Origin: an uncultured Clostridia bacterium
GTDB lineage: Bacteria > Bacillota > Clostridia > Christensenellales > Borkfalkiaceae
Length of the DNA stretch: 62,565 nt
Assembly: GCA_944354535.1 (NCBI GenBank)
Contig: CALVPY010000012.1
Location: 1 to 62,565, forward strand
Direction: 5' to 3'
The position numbers and the translations under genes were made by a program. Positions 7,386 through 15,606 of the stretch are shown here, one piece after another; position 1 is the stretch's first letter, and each line of letters starts with the position of its first letter. The notes under the pieces are model-generated. The model did no database searches. It worked only from the letters and a program-made list of their open reading frames with translations, and was not told the origin of the DNA.

Positions 7386-8234
7386 ATGGAGAGGCTGATT
7401 TTTCTCAGAAAAGATCCGCTCACCGCGGCGGTGATCGTCTGTCTGTTTGCCGTCGGGCTCATCGGGCTTCCATATGAGAACGTGGGGGCGCTGCTTTCAA
7501 ACGACCCGCTCAAAGCTTCCCTGTCCGGGATGATCATCTGCCGGGCGGCGGGGCTTGCGGCAATGCTCTTTCTGCACCGCCTGATCGGGTTTTTCTCCGG
7601 CCTGCGGTTGCGGAAGGGCTCTTTTTGGGCGCTTTTGCCCGCGCTTTTGGTGGCCGTGAACAATGCGCCGCTCATCGCGCTCTTTTCGGGGAGCGCGGGG
7701 GTAACGGCGGGCGCAGAGCAGGTGATGTTGTTTGCGCTCGCGTGCGTCTTTGTGGCGTCCTTCGAGGAGCTGACCTTCCGCGGGATCGTCTTCCCGCTCC
7801 TGCTTTCTCACTTCGGCGCAGGGAAGCGTAAAAGGACAGCTGCCGTTCTTGCCTCTTCGCTGCTGTTCGGCCTCATGCACCTTGTCAACCTCGTCTCGGG
7901 GGGAGGGGTCGGAGAGACCTTTTTGCAGGCGGGTTACACCTTTCTGATCGGCGCGATGTTCGCCGTCGTGCTGCTTTGCAGGGGGGATCTTGCCGTGTGC
8001 ATCGTCCTGCATACCGTCTATAATTTCGGCGGGATGCTCGTTCCGACACTGGGATACGGATCGTTTTTCGATCTTTGGAGCATCCCCGCCATTGCCGTCA
8101 CGGCGCTCATCGGCGCCGCGGCGATCGTATTTTATCTCTTCGCGCTGCTGCGGCTCCCCGACGGCTGCGCAGAACGGCTGTATCGCCTCTCCGCAAGGCA
8201 GCGGTTCGTGCTGAACGGTGCGCTCACGGCGTGA
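7386..8234 (+). CDS. CPBP family intramembrane metalloprotease
   Basis: The 282-residue product is a multi-pass membrane protein with the three CPBP (Abi/Rce1-like) motifs: EELTFRG (Glu-Glu-x3-Arg), LLFGLMH (Phe-x3-His) and HTVYNFGG (His-x3-Asn), in the right order in the second half. Such proteins are membrane-embedded proteases; bacterial members are linked to bacteriocin immunity and peptide processing, but the substrate here is unknown. An in-frame start at 7305 would lie upstream of the promoter, so the ATG at 7386, directly after the -10, is preferred. No Shine-Dalgarno site is visible, consistent with leaderless translation. Confidence 0.85.
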   Translation: MERLIFLRKDPLTAAVIVCLFAVGLIGLPYENVGALLSNDPLKASLSGMIICRAAGLAAMLFLHRLIGFFSGLRLRKGSFWALLPALLVAVNNAPLIALFSGSAGVTAGAEQVMLFALACVFVASFEELTFRGIVFPLLLSHFGAGKRKRTAAVLASSLLFGLMHLVNLVSGGGVGETFLQAGYTFLIGAMFAVVLLCRGDLAVCIVLHTVYNFGGMLVPTLGYGSFFDLWSIPAIAVTALIGAAAIVFYLFALLRLPDGCAERLYRLSARQRFVLNGALTA

Positions 8235-8305
8235 GGTGCGGCAGGAAACCAAAAGATCTCGAATGATCGCTTGCAAATATTCCGTTCGGTTTTTCGCGGA
8301 AATCT

Positions 8306-8334
8306 TGACAGCAGCCTGCGCAGGCTTTATAATG
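8306..8334 (+). promoter_or_regulatory. Consensus promoter with a 14-bp palindrome in the spacer
   Basis: TTGACA (8306-8311) and TATAAT (8329-8334) are 17 bp apart. The spacer carries the perfect palindrome AGCCTGCGCAGGCT (8314-8327), placed to block RNA polymerase if a repressor binds. It drives the SGNH hydrolase at 8405. Confidence 0.8.
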
Positions 8335-8404
8335 AAGCCGTTCTCGGGGCGTAGCTGCGCTGCGGGCCGGGGATCGTTCGGAAGCTGAAAAGTGGAGGTG
8401 GCGT

Positions 8405-9523
8405 ATGAATGATTTGAAAGATTATGTCTGCGAGGAATATGTAAGGCCCTTCTGGAAGGGGGATACCGTGCTGGGGGAGAGCGCCTTTGTTTTGGAGAAT
8501 GCGCTCGGGGAACTCAGGCCGATCCGCCTTGCATTCCCCATCCGCAAGGTGATCTCGGTCCGAAGCGGAGACCTCCGCACGACGTATCGGGAGGGGGTCG
8601 ACTATCGGGTCAATACGTACGGGGAACTCGAGATCGTGCGGGAGGGGAACATCCCCCGCCTTGTATGGAGCGATTACCGCTTCCCCGAATTTGACGCTTC
8701 GCGCGACGATCGGATGGCTTCGGCGGACGCTTTGGGCGCCTGGCACACGGGCGATCTGTTTTCCGATCGGGAAGGGATGCGCGCCTGGCAGATCGCCGTC
8801 AGCTACACGCATACGGAGAGCGACATCTATGACGTCACGCAGGGGAAGAGCGAAAAATTCCCGCGCCTGTTGCAGCTGCTCGGGGAAAAACGACCCGTGA
8901 CCGTGGTGAGCTACGGCGACAGCATCACATACGGCTGGGCTGCGAGCGGGATGCAGGACATCCGCAAGCCGCCCTATTGTATGCCGTATGCGCAGATGAT
9001 CGCGGACGCCCTTTCTGCAAGATTCGGCGCACCGATCGAACACGTTAACTGCTCGGTGAGCGGGAAGTGTACCGATTGGGCGGAGCAGGATGAAAATCTT
9101 GCGGGCGTCATCGCGGCCAAGCCCGATCTCGTCCTCCTCGCGTTCGGCATGAACGACGGGGGCGGGTTCCGGCCGGAAGTCTTTTCGGCGCAGCTGCGCA
9201 GCATCATGCGCAAGATTCGCCTCGTATGCCCGCATACGGAATTTTTGCTCGTATCGCCCATTTTGCCCAACCCGTTGGTCGCTTTTACGGCGGGGTCGTC
9301 CATCCGCCGCTATCACGGGGAATATCCGCGTGCGCTGCTTGCCCTGGAGCAGGAGACGGAAGGGGCGGCCTGCGCGAACGTGACAGCCGTGCATGAGCTG
9401 CTCCTCGAACGCAAGAGCTTGCAGGATACGCTCTCCAACAACGTCAATCATCCCAACGACTTCATGCACCGCGTCTATGCGCAGGTCGCGCTCAAAACGC
9501 TTCTCGGCGATATGTTTGCCTGA
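8405..9523 (+). CDS. SGNH/GDSL-type hydrolase (probable carbohydrate esterase)
   Basis: The 372-residue protein has an N-terminal beta-rich region (about 1-160) followed by an SGNH hydrolase domain. Catalytic Ser is S173 in SYGDSITYG; the block III Asn is in FGMNDG (about 243-248); the Asp/His pair is D352 and H355 in NDFMH. The two-domain layout resembles carbohydrate esterase family 2 and related deacetylases, so removal of acetyl groups from sugars is a reasonable inference. There is no signal peptide, so it acts in the cytoplasm. A strong ribosome site (GGAGGTG) precedes the ATG. It stands alone between its own promoter and a terminator, next to the AraC regulator of the first CAZyme operon. 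Confidence 0.8.
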   Translation: MNDLKDYVCEEYVRPFWKGDTVLGESAFVLENALGELRPIRLAFPIRKVISVRSGDLRTTYREGVDYRVNTYGELEIVREGNIPRLVWSDYRFPEFDASRDDRMASADALGAWHTGDLFSDREGMRAWQIAVSYTHTESDIYDVTQGKSEKFPRLLQLLGEKRPVTVVSYGDSITYGWAASGMQDIRKPPYCMPYAQMIADALSARFGAPIEHVNCSVSGKCTDWAEQDENLAGVIAAKPDLVLLAFGMNDGGGFRPEVFSAQLRSIMRKIRLVCPHTEFLLVSPILPNPLVAFTAGSSIRRYHGEYPRALLALEQETEGAACANVTAVHELLLERKSLQDTLSNNVNHPNDFMHRVYAQVALKTLLGDMFA

Positions 9524-9540
9524 ACTTCAAACTACGGCTA

Positions 9541-9581
9541 TAAGCGGCGGGGGCTTCCTTTTGGGAAGCCCCCGCCGCTTA
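9541..9581. terminator. Bidirectional terminator between SGNH hydrolase and AraC gene
   Basis: An 18-bp perfect stem (9541-9558 with 9564-9581) with loop TTTTG lies between two convergent genes. T-rich ends on both strands make it usable in both directions. Confidence 0.8.
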
Positions 9582-9592
9582 TTTGACGCGCG

Positions 9593-10639
9593 TCAATAGT
9601 TGATGAGCGTCTTTGATTTGGAATCGAGGTTTTTCTTGTAGAAAGCGTGGGTGAAGGAGGTGTCGTCCAGGAGATAGTCCTCCTCGCTGATGCGGATCGC
9701 GATGGAGCTGTACTGCGGGTTGTCGTAGTCGAGCTCGTCGTTCTGAAAGGCCTTCCTGCACGCGTTGGGCGACATCCCGATCGTCTTATTGAATTCGTGT
9801 ACCATCTGCGCATAGGAGGGGAACCCGACCTGTTTTGCGATCTCGGTGACGGTCAGCCCCGTATCGCGCAGCATACGCAGACTCTTGGAAATGCGCAGTT
9901 CGTTGACCGTCTGCATGATCGTCTTGCCCGTGTGTGCCTTGAATTGGGTCGCAACATACGATTTGTGATAGCCGACTTCTCTTGCGATGTCGTCGAGGGA
10001 GATCTTCTGGTTGAGGTGATGTTTGATATAGAGCTGGATCTTCTTGATATAGTGCGCCCCGTATTGCTCGTACGCGACAAGGCTCTTTGAGATCTCCATG
10101 AACAGCATGAGGATGTGCCCGCGGAGGATGCAGGCGTCCTCGAGGTGCATATTCGTGTTCATGATCGCGTAGATGAGGTCGCGCAGGGAGCTGTCGATCT
10201 TGGAGAGGTTGGGGATGACGGTGTAGCCGTCGGGGGAAAAGGCAAGTTTTTTTAAGCTGGTGCGCTCGATCAGGGCGGCGTAGCTGATGGCAAACAGCGT
10301 ATTGATGCCGAAGGGCTCCTCCTTCTCATCGGCCTGCGGGATGAGCTCCACGTTGTAGATGACGACCTCCTCTTCCTCGATCTGCAGGCGGTGAAACAGA
10401 TAGGCGTCCAAAAAGATGAGCTCCCCCTGATGCACGGCGATCTTTTCGATCTTTTCCGCCTCCGCGTCGGATGCCGAGCGCATGATCTCGACGTTGAAGC
10501 TGCCCTTGGCGGAGTACATCATCTCGAAATAGGAGTGATTGTGCATCCCCATGTAGAAGGATGGCGTGAACTTTTTGATATAACACGACATGGGTTTGAG
10601 CTCGCGGTTGCCGATGTCTTTGAAACGGATCTCTTTCAT
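9593..10639 (-). CDS. AraC family transcriptional regulator
   Basis: The 348-residue protein has an N-terminal cupin-like sensing domain (with HNHSYFEMMY near residue 35, a typical sugar-sensing AraC feature) and a C-terminal double helix-turn-helix: ISLDDIAREVGYHKSYVA then LTVTEIAKQVGFPSYAQM. An extra tail of about 50 residues follows the HTH. It is divergent from the operon at 10,866 and likely controls it, and possibly the SGNH gene. The -10 box ends 6 bp before the ATG and no ribosome site is present, so the message is probably leaderless. Confidence 0.88.
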   Translation of the reverse strand: MKEIRFKDIGNRELKPMSCYIKKFTPSFYMGMHNHSYFEMMYSAKGSFNVEIMRSASDAEAEKIEKIAVHQGELIFLDAYLFHRLQIEEEEVVIYNVELIPQADEKEEPFGINTLFAISYAALIERTSLKKLAFSPDGYTVIPNLSKIDSSLRDLIYAIMNTNMHLEDACILRGHILMLFMEISKSLVAYEQYGAHYIKKIQLYIKHHLNQKISLDDIAREVGYHKSYVATQFKAHTGKTIMQTVNELRISKSLRMLRDTGLTVTEIAKQVGFPSYAQMVHEFNKTIGMSPNACRKAFQNDELDYDNPQYSSIAIRISEEDYLLDDTSFTHAFYKKNLDSKSKTLINY

Positions 10640-10645
10640 GTTCTT

Positions 10646-10674
10646 ATTTTAACACAAATGTTCCGATGAATCAA
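10646..10674 (-). promoter_or_regulatory. Promoter of the AraC gene (leaderless)
   Basis: On the minus strand TTGATT (10674-10669) and TAAAAT (10651-10646) are 17 bp apart. The ATG is at 10639, at the expected transcription start. Confidence 0.6.
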
Positions 10675-10759
10675 TGGCAAAAAGGCAAAAAAAGGGGCAA
10701 CTTCCACAAAAATATATAAGTCACAATGAAATAAATTTGGATAAATTCGCCAAAAGGGG

Positions 10760-10838
10760 TTGTCGAGCACGGGGGAGGGGTGCTATACTTGCGGTGCATC
10801 GGATGTTAGAAAATCAAAAAAAGTATGATTTTCTGACA
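10760..10838 (+). promoter_or_regulatory. Promoter and 5' leader of the first CAZyme operon
   Basis: TTGTCG (10760-10765) and TATACT (10784-10789) are 18 bp apart. The spacer contains the dyad AGCAC-N9-GTGCT (10766-10784). In the leader a 13-bp inverted repeat (10804-10816 with 10826-10838, one G-T pair) could stabilise the mRNA or bind a regulator. GGAGGAGG follows before the ATG at 10866. Confidence 0.6.
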
Positions 10839-10865
10839 TAAAATTAAAAAACGGAGGAGGAATTT

Positions 10866-13718
10866 ATGACAAAATTGCGTAAAAGAGTGTCGGCTGTTAC
10901 GCTTTCGGCGGCTTTGGCCGCGATGGCGGCAGGCTGCGTTGCAGGGTTCGTACCCCGCTTTGCAAACGCGGAAACAGACGCGGAAGCGGCAGAGCTCGCT
11001 CCGATCGCCAAGTATGAGTTCAAGGATGAAACCAACTTCGGCAAGGACAGCATGGGAAATTACGATATGTCCTACCGCAACTTATGGGTGGAAGGCGGCA
11101 CGGGGCCGCTCCTCGACAAGGGCACAATGATCGAAGGCGGCGGCGTGGAGTTCAACGGTGAATTCTGCGTTGCACAGGATCAGAACAACAACATTTTCTC
11201 CGATGTCACCGCCTTTACGCTTGCCTTTGAGCTCAAGACGTCCGCTAATGAGGAGTGGCAGCACTATCTCGGAGTTGCCGATCATACCCAAAATTATCTT
11301 GCCGTTGTCGGACGCGGCGGGAATGCCGGTTCTGCCGAAGCGAGCCAGGCGGCTCTGAATGCGTACGGAACGGGCGCGGGGACATATTGGGACAGCGCAT
11401 TTTTGAGCGATTCTTCCGCATGGGGCAAAGCAGAGACAGATTTCCAGAAAGTCATCATCAGCGCGCAGCCCGGCGGGCAGTTCAGGGTATTTATCAACGG
11501 AACAGAGTTTGTCAAGGACGGAAAACTCCCCGCAACGCTTGCGGAGGATTGGAGCCCCTACGATGCGTCGGTTCCGTTTTCGATCGGCGCACGTTATAAC
11601 GGCGCGGCAGACAGAACTTCCAAAGGTGCGGTCAAGAACGTGGTGTTCTATGACTTCGCAATGGATGCGGACTGCGCGGCGGCATACAACGCGAACGGCA
11701 AAGTGACCGCGGATGACGTGAAGGGCATGACGACCATCACCGGCCTTTCCGTCACGGACGAATCGTTCGGCGAAAACGCTCCCACCAAAGTCACCCTGTA
11801 TGCAGGGATGTCGGCGGAGGATATGCTCGCGCAGATGAATGAAGCCACTGCAACGGTCACGCTCTCCGACGGCTCGACGGCGACTGCGCCCGTCACCTGG
11901 ACGAGCATCACGCAAACGGACGGCACCTATTATGCGAACGGCACGGTAGATACCGTAAAAGTCGGCTATGCGAACGTGTACGGCAGCACCGTCAGCTTTG
12001 CGCTCGACGTTGCCAAGATCGAGAACATCGGCGAACCGCAGTTTGAAGGCGAGGTCACAAAGGGCGAACTTCTCGACAGCATGACGGAAGAGGAGATGCT
12101 CGCGCTCATCAACACAGCGACCGTTACCGTCACCCTCCCGGGCGGCGCGACCGAGGAAGTCACCGTCACATTCACGCGCATCGAGGGCAATATGGGCGTC
12201 TATACCGCCTGTGCGGACGTCCTTCTTAACGGCGCGGCGGTCGGTACCGTCCTCGTTCCCATCGATGTGACCGAGACCAACGAGGGCGATATGCAGGAGC
12301 TCTTGCCCGTCGCCAAGTACGAATTTGAGGATGCCTCCAACCCCGGCAAGGACAGCATGGGCAACTACGATCTCGGCCTCGTTGCAAAAGAGGGCGGTGA
12401 TACGAGCAATCCCTGGAAGACAGGTACGATCGAAAACGGCGTGATCTATTTGGACGGCACGGATATGCTTGCCTGCGCGGCGATGAACGACGTCGGCGAT
12501 AACCTGGATAACGGCTTTACGCTCAACTTCCAATACCGTCAGGACGGGGCTCAGCTCAACGCCTGGAATACGCCGGTCGGGTTCGGTTTTAACGATTGGA
12601 ATGTCAGCACAGTCTGCAGCTTCCGCGTGGAAGGCGGCTACAATCATCTGCGTGTCGCCGGGCACGGCGGCGTTGCGGAAGGGGACGGGAACACCTTCTA
12701 CGGCCCCGTTGTCGTGCAGGACGGCACGGACAGAATGCACAATGTGACGCTGAGCGTCCGCCCTGGTGAAAAATTCAACGTGTATGTGGACGGCGCGCTT
12801 GCTTATTCGACGGACTGCCCCGAAGGCTGGAACGTATCGCATTCCAACATGGCGTTCTCGATCGGCGGTGAGTGTGTCTGGGGCAACGGTTACAATTCCT
12901 TTAAGGGCTGGATCGACAACGTCAGTATCTACAACTTTGCGGTCAGCCTCGAACAGTCCAACGCATATTGGGAAAAGGGCAAACTGACGGTCGGCGATAT
13001 GGACGGCGAGATCATCACCTCTATCGCTTCGACGCCCAAGTTTGAAAACGACGAAGTGACGAACGGCAATCTGACCGACAGACTGAGCAACACGCAGGCA
13101 GTCCGCCGCGTCAATCCCGCCACGGTGGACGCCGTGTTTGAAAATGAAGAGACGATCGCGCTCAACGTCACCTGGCAGGGCTTGGAACAGGACAGCGACG
13201 GCAAGTGGTACATCGTGGGCGTCGTCGATCCGAGCAACATCGGTTATGCGACCCTTCTGACGACGGCACAGGAAGTGCGGCAGGAAGTCACGGTGGAGCG
13301 CGTGGCGCGTGCGGTCAGCGTGGCTTCGGGCGTCAAGAACGGCTCGGTCACGGCAGATAAAGAGGAGGCATACCTTGGCGATACGGTCACGTTTACCGTG
13401 ACGCCCGACGAAGGCTACGAAGTCGACAGCGTGACGGTCAACGGCGAAGCGCTTACGGCAAATGCCGACGGAACCTATACCTATACGGTGGAAGGCATCG
13501 AGGACATCGAAGTCTCCGCATCCTTCAAGGCTTCCTCGACCGAGGGCGGCGAAGGCGAAGGCGGCGAAGGCGACGGCGCCGCGGACGTCGGGTGCAACGG
13601 CGGCTGCAGCGGCGGGATCTCGAGCAGCCTTGGCATCGGCAGCGCGGTCGTCATTGCGGCATCTGCTGCGGCGGCGATCCTGTTCCTCAGAAGAAAAAAG
13701 GACGATAAGCACGAATAA
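10866..13718 (+). CDS. Surface-anchored protein with two LamG-like domains, Ig-like repeats and a Cys-Gly-rich membrane anchor
   Basis: The 950-residue protein starts with a signal peptide (cleavage near ANA-ET, residue 35). Two LamG/concanavalin-like regions (about 45-280 and 480-700) share the opening AKYEF...GKDSMGNYD. Beta-sandwich segments of bacterial Ig type separate and follow them (about 290-480 and 705-810). A basic repeat with GDTVTFTVTPDEGYEVDSV (about 838-856) precedes an acidic Gly/Glu linker, a CNGGCSGG motif, one membrane helix and a RRKKDDKHE tail. No sortase LPXTG motif is seen. It heads the sugar-uptake operon, so binding glycan at the cell surface is the likely role; an enzymatic LamG activity cannot be excluded. 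Confidence 0.8.
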   Translation: MTKLRKRVSAVTLSAALAAMAAGCVAGFVPRFANAETDAEAAELAPIAKYEFKDETNFGKDSMGNYDMSYRNLWVEGGTGPLLDKGTMIEGGGVEFNGEFCVAQDQNNNIFSDVTAFTLAFELKTSANEEWQHYLGVADHTQNYLAVVGRGGNAGSAEASQAALNAYGTGAGTYWDSAFLSDSSAWGKAETDFQKVIISAQPGGQFRVFINGTEFVKDGKLPATLAEDWSPYDASVPFSIGARYNGAADRTSKGAVKNVVFYDFAMDADCAAAYNANGKVTADDVKGMTTITGLSVTDESFGENAPTKVTLYAGMSAEDMLAQMNEATATVTLSDGSTATAPVTWTSITQTDGTYYANGTVDTVKVGYANVYGSTVSFALDVAKIENIGEPQFEGEVTKGELLDSMTEEEMLALINTATVTVTLPGGATEEVTVTFTRIEGNMGVYTACADVLLNGAAVGTVLVPIDVTETNEGDMQELLPVAKYEFEDASNPGKDSMGNYDLGLVAKEGGDTSNPWKTGTIENGVIYLDGTDMLACAAMNDVGDNLDNGFTLNFQYRQDGAQLNAWNTPVGFGFNDWNVSTVCSFRVEGGYNHLRVAGHGGVAEGDGNTFYGPVVVQDGTDRMHNVTLSVRPGEKFNVYVDGALAYSTDCPEGWNVSHSNMAFSIGGECVWGNGYNSFKGWIDNVSIYNFAVSLEQSNAYWEKGKLTVGDMDGEIITSIASTPKFENDEVTNGNLTDRLSNTQAVRRVNPATVDAVFENEETIALNVTWQGLEQDSDGKWYIVGVVDPSNIGYATLLTTAQEVRQEVTVERVARAVSVASGVKNGSVTADKEEAYLGDTVTFTVTPDEGYEVDSVTVNGEALTANADGTYTYTVEGIEDIEVSASFKASSTEGGEGEGGEGDGAADVGCNGGCSGGISSSLGIGSAVVIAASAAAAILFLRRKKDDKHE

Positions 13719-13730
13719 GGAGGGTTTCCA

Positions 13731-15536
13731 TTGAAACAGACGAAAAAGAAATGGCTTCAGATCGCGGGAGCCGTAAGTATGGCGGCGGCGCTTGCGATCC
13801 CGATGACGGCGTGCGGGCCTATGGCGCCCGACGACGATGCTCCCTACGAACCGCCCGAAGAATGGCACGAGGAAGTGGTGGACAACATCACGATGTTCTG
13901 CAACGACTGGGAACAGTTCAACAACGGCGCCGCCGTCAGGAGCCCCGTGTATAAGGAGCTCGTCAAAGCGGCGGGTACAGAGCTGAAAGCGAAATCGACG
14001 GGCAATGAGACGTACTATTCCCAGCTCGATCTGATGCGCGTGGAGCAGCAGCTTCCCGAGATGTTCATCATCGACGGACCGACCAATCCCGAACTGTACC
14101 GCGGCCTCATCCGCGACGGCGAGATCATTCCCATCACCTACTACGTCAACGAGAACACCAAGGATAAGTATCCCTATCTCTATGAGTATCTCGAGCAGTT
14201 CTCCTACATGAAGACCAATCTGTCCTATGCGAAGAACGAGATCTGGTTCATCCCCGTCAAGTGGACGAACGAGAAGTCGCTCTACGTCAGAAGAGACTGG
14301 ATCCGCAATCTCAACAACAAGATCGACGAGATCCTCGTGGGAGACGACGTGGTGTCCGATGCGTCGGAGGTGACGGACGAGCTGCGTGCGGAATACCGCT
14401 TCAGCGAGGAAGGCCCTGCCGATCTCGGGGAATTCTACCGCCTTGCCCGTGCGTTCACGCTGTACGATCCCGACGGGAACGGGCAGAAGGATACCTACGG
14501 CTATGTGACGGAAGAAAACCGCGACATGGATTCCTGGCTGCACGTCGCTTACGACAGCCCCTGGAAGATGTGGGTCGCGGACGAGGAAGGCAACTATCAC
14601 AATACGGCGACCTCGGACGGCTCCATGCTCGCGACGTCGCTGCTCAACAAGATGATCTCCGAAGGCTACATGAGCCGGGAAGTCGGCATCAATACGGTCG
14701 GCAACAAGCAGGACGACTTCGCGATGGGCAAAGCGGGCATGATGTACGCGCACAACTGGTACAACGTCATCAGCGCGAACATGATGAGCGCCGTCAGCGG
14801 GCTTTCGATCGAGGGCGCGCGCGACAGGATCCTCATCTGCGATCCTCCCGCAGGCGCCGACGGCAGCTTCGGCGGCCAGGGCAATGTGTATTACTACCGC
14901 GGGTGGTGCATCCGCGAGGGCATGAGCGTGGAGCGCCTCGAGGCCTGCCTCAACCTCATGGAATACCTGCACAGCCCCGAAGGCATCGAGCTCGTGACGT
15001 ACGGCGTGTACGGCGAGCATTGGGAATGGGTGAACGACGAGGTCGGCGGCGAGCGCGTGACGCTCTGCGAACCGGACGGGCAGGGCTTCGTGCAGGAGCT
15101 GCGCTGGACGGACTACGCGGCGTTTGCAAGCTACCTCACCTATACGCCGCCCGAAGCCAAGGCGCTCCTTACGAACGGCGACATCCTGGTCGAGCGCGAT
15201 TCCGCTTCTGCGGCGACGATGACCATCTCCGATTATCCCGACCTGTACACCGAATCGATGATCAAGTATCAGGCGGGTGCGTATGACTTCTTCGACGAGA
15301 CCGTCCTTACCATGATCACCAATTCTTCCCTGACGGCAGATTGGACGTTCGACGCAAAGACGTGGAAGACAGATTGGAAGGAGAAGATGTATTCCGTGAG
15401 CGACGCGATGCGCTCCGCCTGGGATGACTTTGCCGCCCAATATATGGATGTCTACTACGGCAGCCTCATGGAACAGGAGTACAACGAAGCGGTGAAGTCC
15501 GGGAATATGGTCAAAGTCGGTAAGATGCCCGATTGA
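13731..15536 (+). CDS. ABC transporter sugar-binding lipoprotein (CUT1 type)
   Basis: The 601-residue product begins with a lipoprotein signal (MKQTKKK... lipobox MTAC, Cys at about 28). The body resembles the large extracellular solute-binding proteins that pair with LplB/LplC-type permeases, and its length of about 550-600 residues fits that subgroup. The start is an unusual TTG at 13731, supported by AAGGAGG just upstream and by the complete signal peptide that follows. It should deliver oligosaccharide to the permeases at 17,313 and 18,349. A stable hairpin directly after the gene may protect its mRNA and raise its level over the permeases. Confidence 0.85.
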   Translation: MKQTKKKWLQIAGAVSMAAALAIPMTACGPMAPDDDAPYEPPEEWHEEVVDNITMFCNDWEQFNNGAAVRSPVYKELVKAAGTELKAKSTGNETYYSQLDLMRVEQQLPEMFIIDGPTNPELYRGLIRDGEIIPITYYVNENTKDKYPYLYEYLEQFSYMKTNLSYAKNEIWFIPVKWTNEKSLYVRRDWIRNLNNKIDEILVGDDVVSDASEVTDELRAEYRFSEEGPADLGEFYRLARAFTLYDPDGNGQKDTYGYVTEENRDMDSWLHVAYDSPWKMWVADEEGNYHNTATSDGSMLATSLLNKMISEGYMSREVGINTVGNKQDDFAMGKAGMMYAHNWYNVISANMMSAVSGLSIEGARDRILICDPPAGADGSFGGQGNVYYYRGWCIREGMSVERLEACLNLMEYLHSPEGIELVTYGVYGEHWEWVNDEVGGERVTLCEPDGQGFVQELRWTDYAAFASYLTYTPPEAKALLTNGDILVERDSASAATMTISDYPDLYTESMIKYQAGAYDFFDETVLTMITNSSLTADWTFDAKTWKTDWKEKMYSVSDAMRSAWDDFAAQYMDVYYGSLMEQEYNEAVKSGNMVKVGKMPD

Positions 15537-15553
15537 TCGAAAGTATGCAGCGG

Positions 15554-15578
15554 GAGCCGGGATCTGTTCCCGGCTCCG
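15554..15578 (+). promoter_or_regulatory. Intercistronic hairpin after the binding-protein gene
   Basis: A 10-bp perfect stem GGAGCCGGGA/TCCCGGCTCC with loop TCTGT is not followed by a T-run, so it is more likely a 3' mRNA stabiliser than a full terminator. Such elements commonly follow binding-protein genes in transport operons. Confidence 0.55.
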
Positions 15579-15606
15579 ATAATAAAACAAAAGACAGGAG
15601 GTCAGC

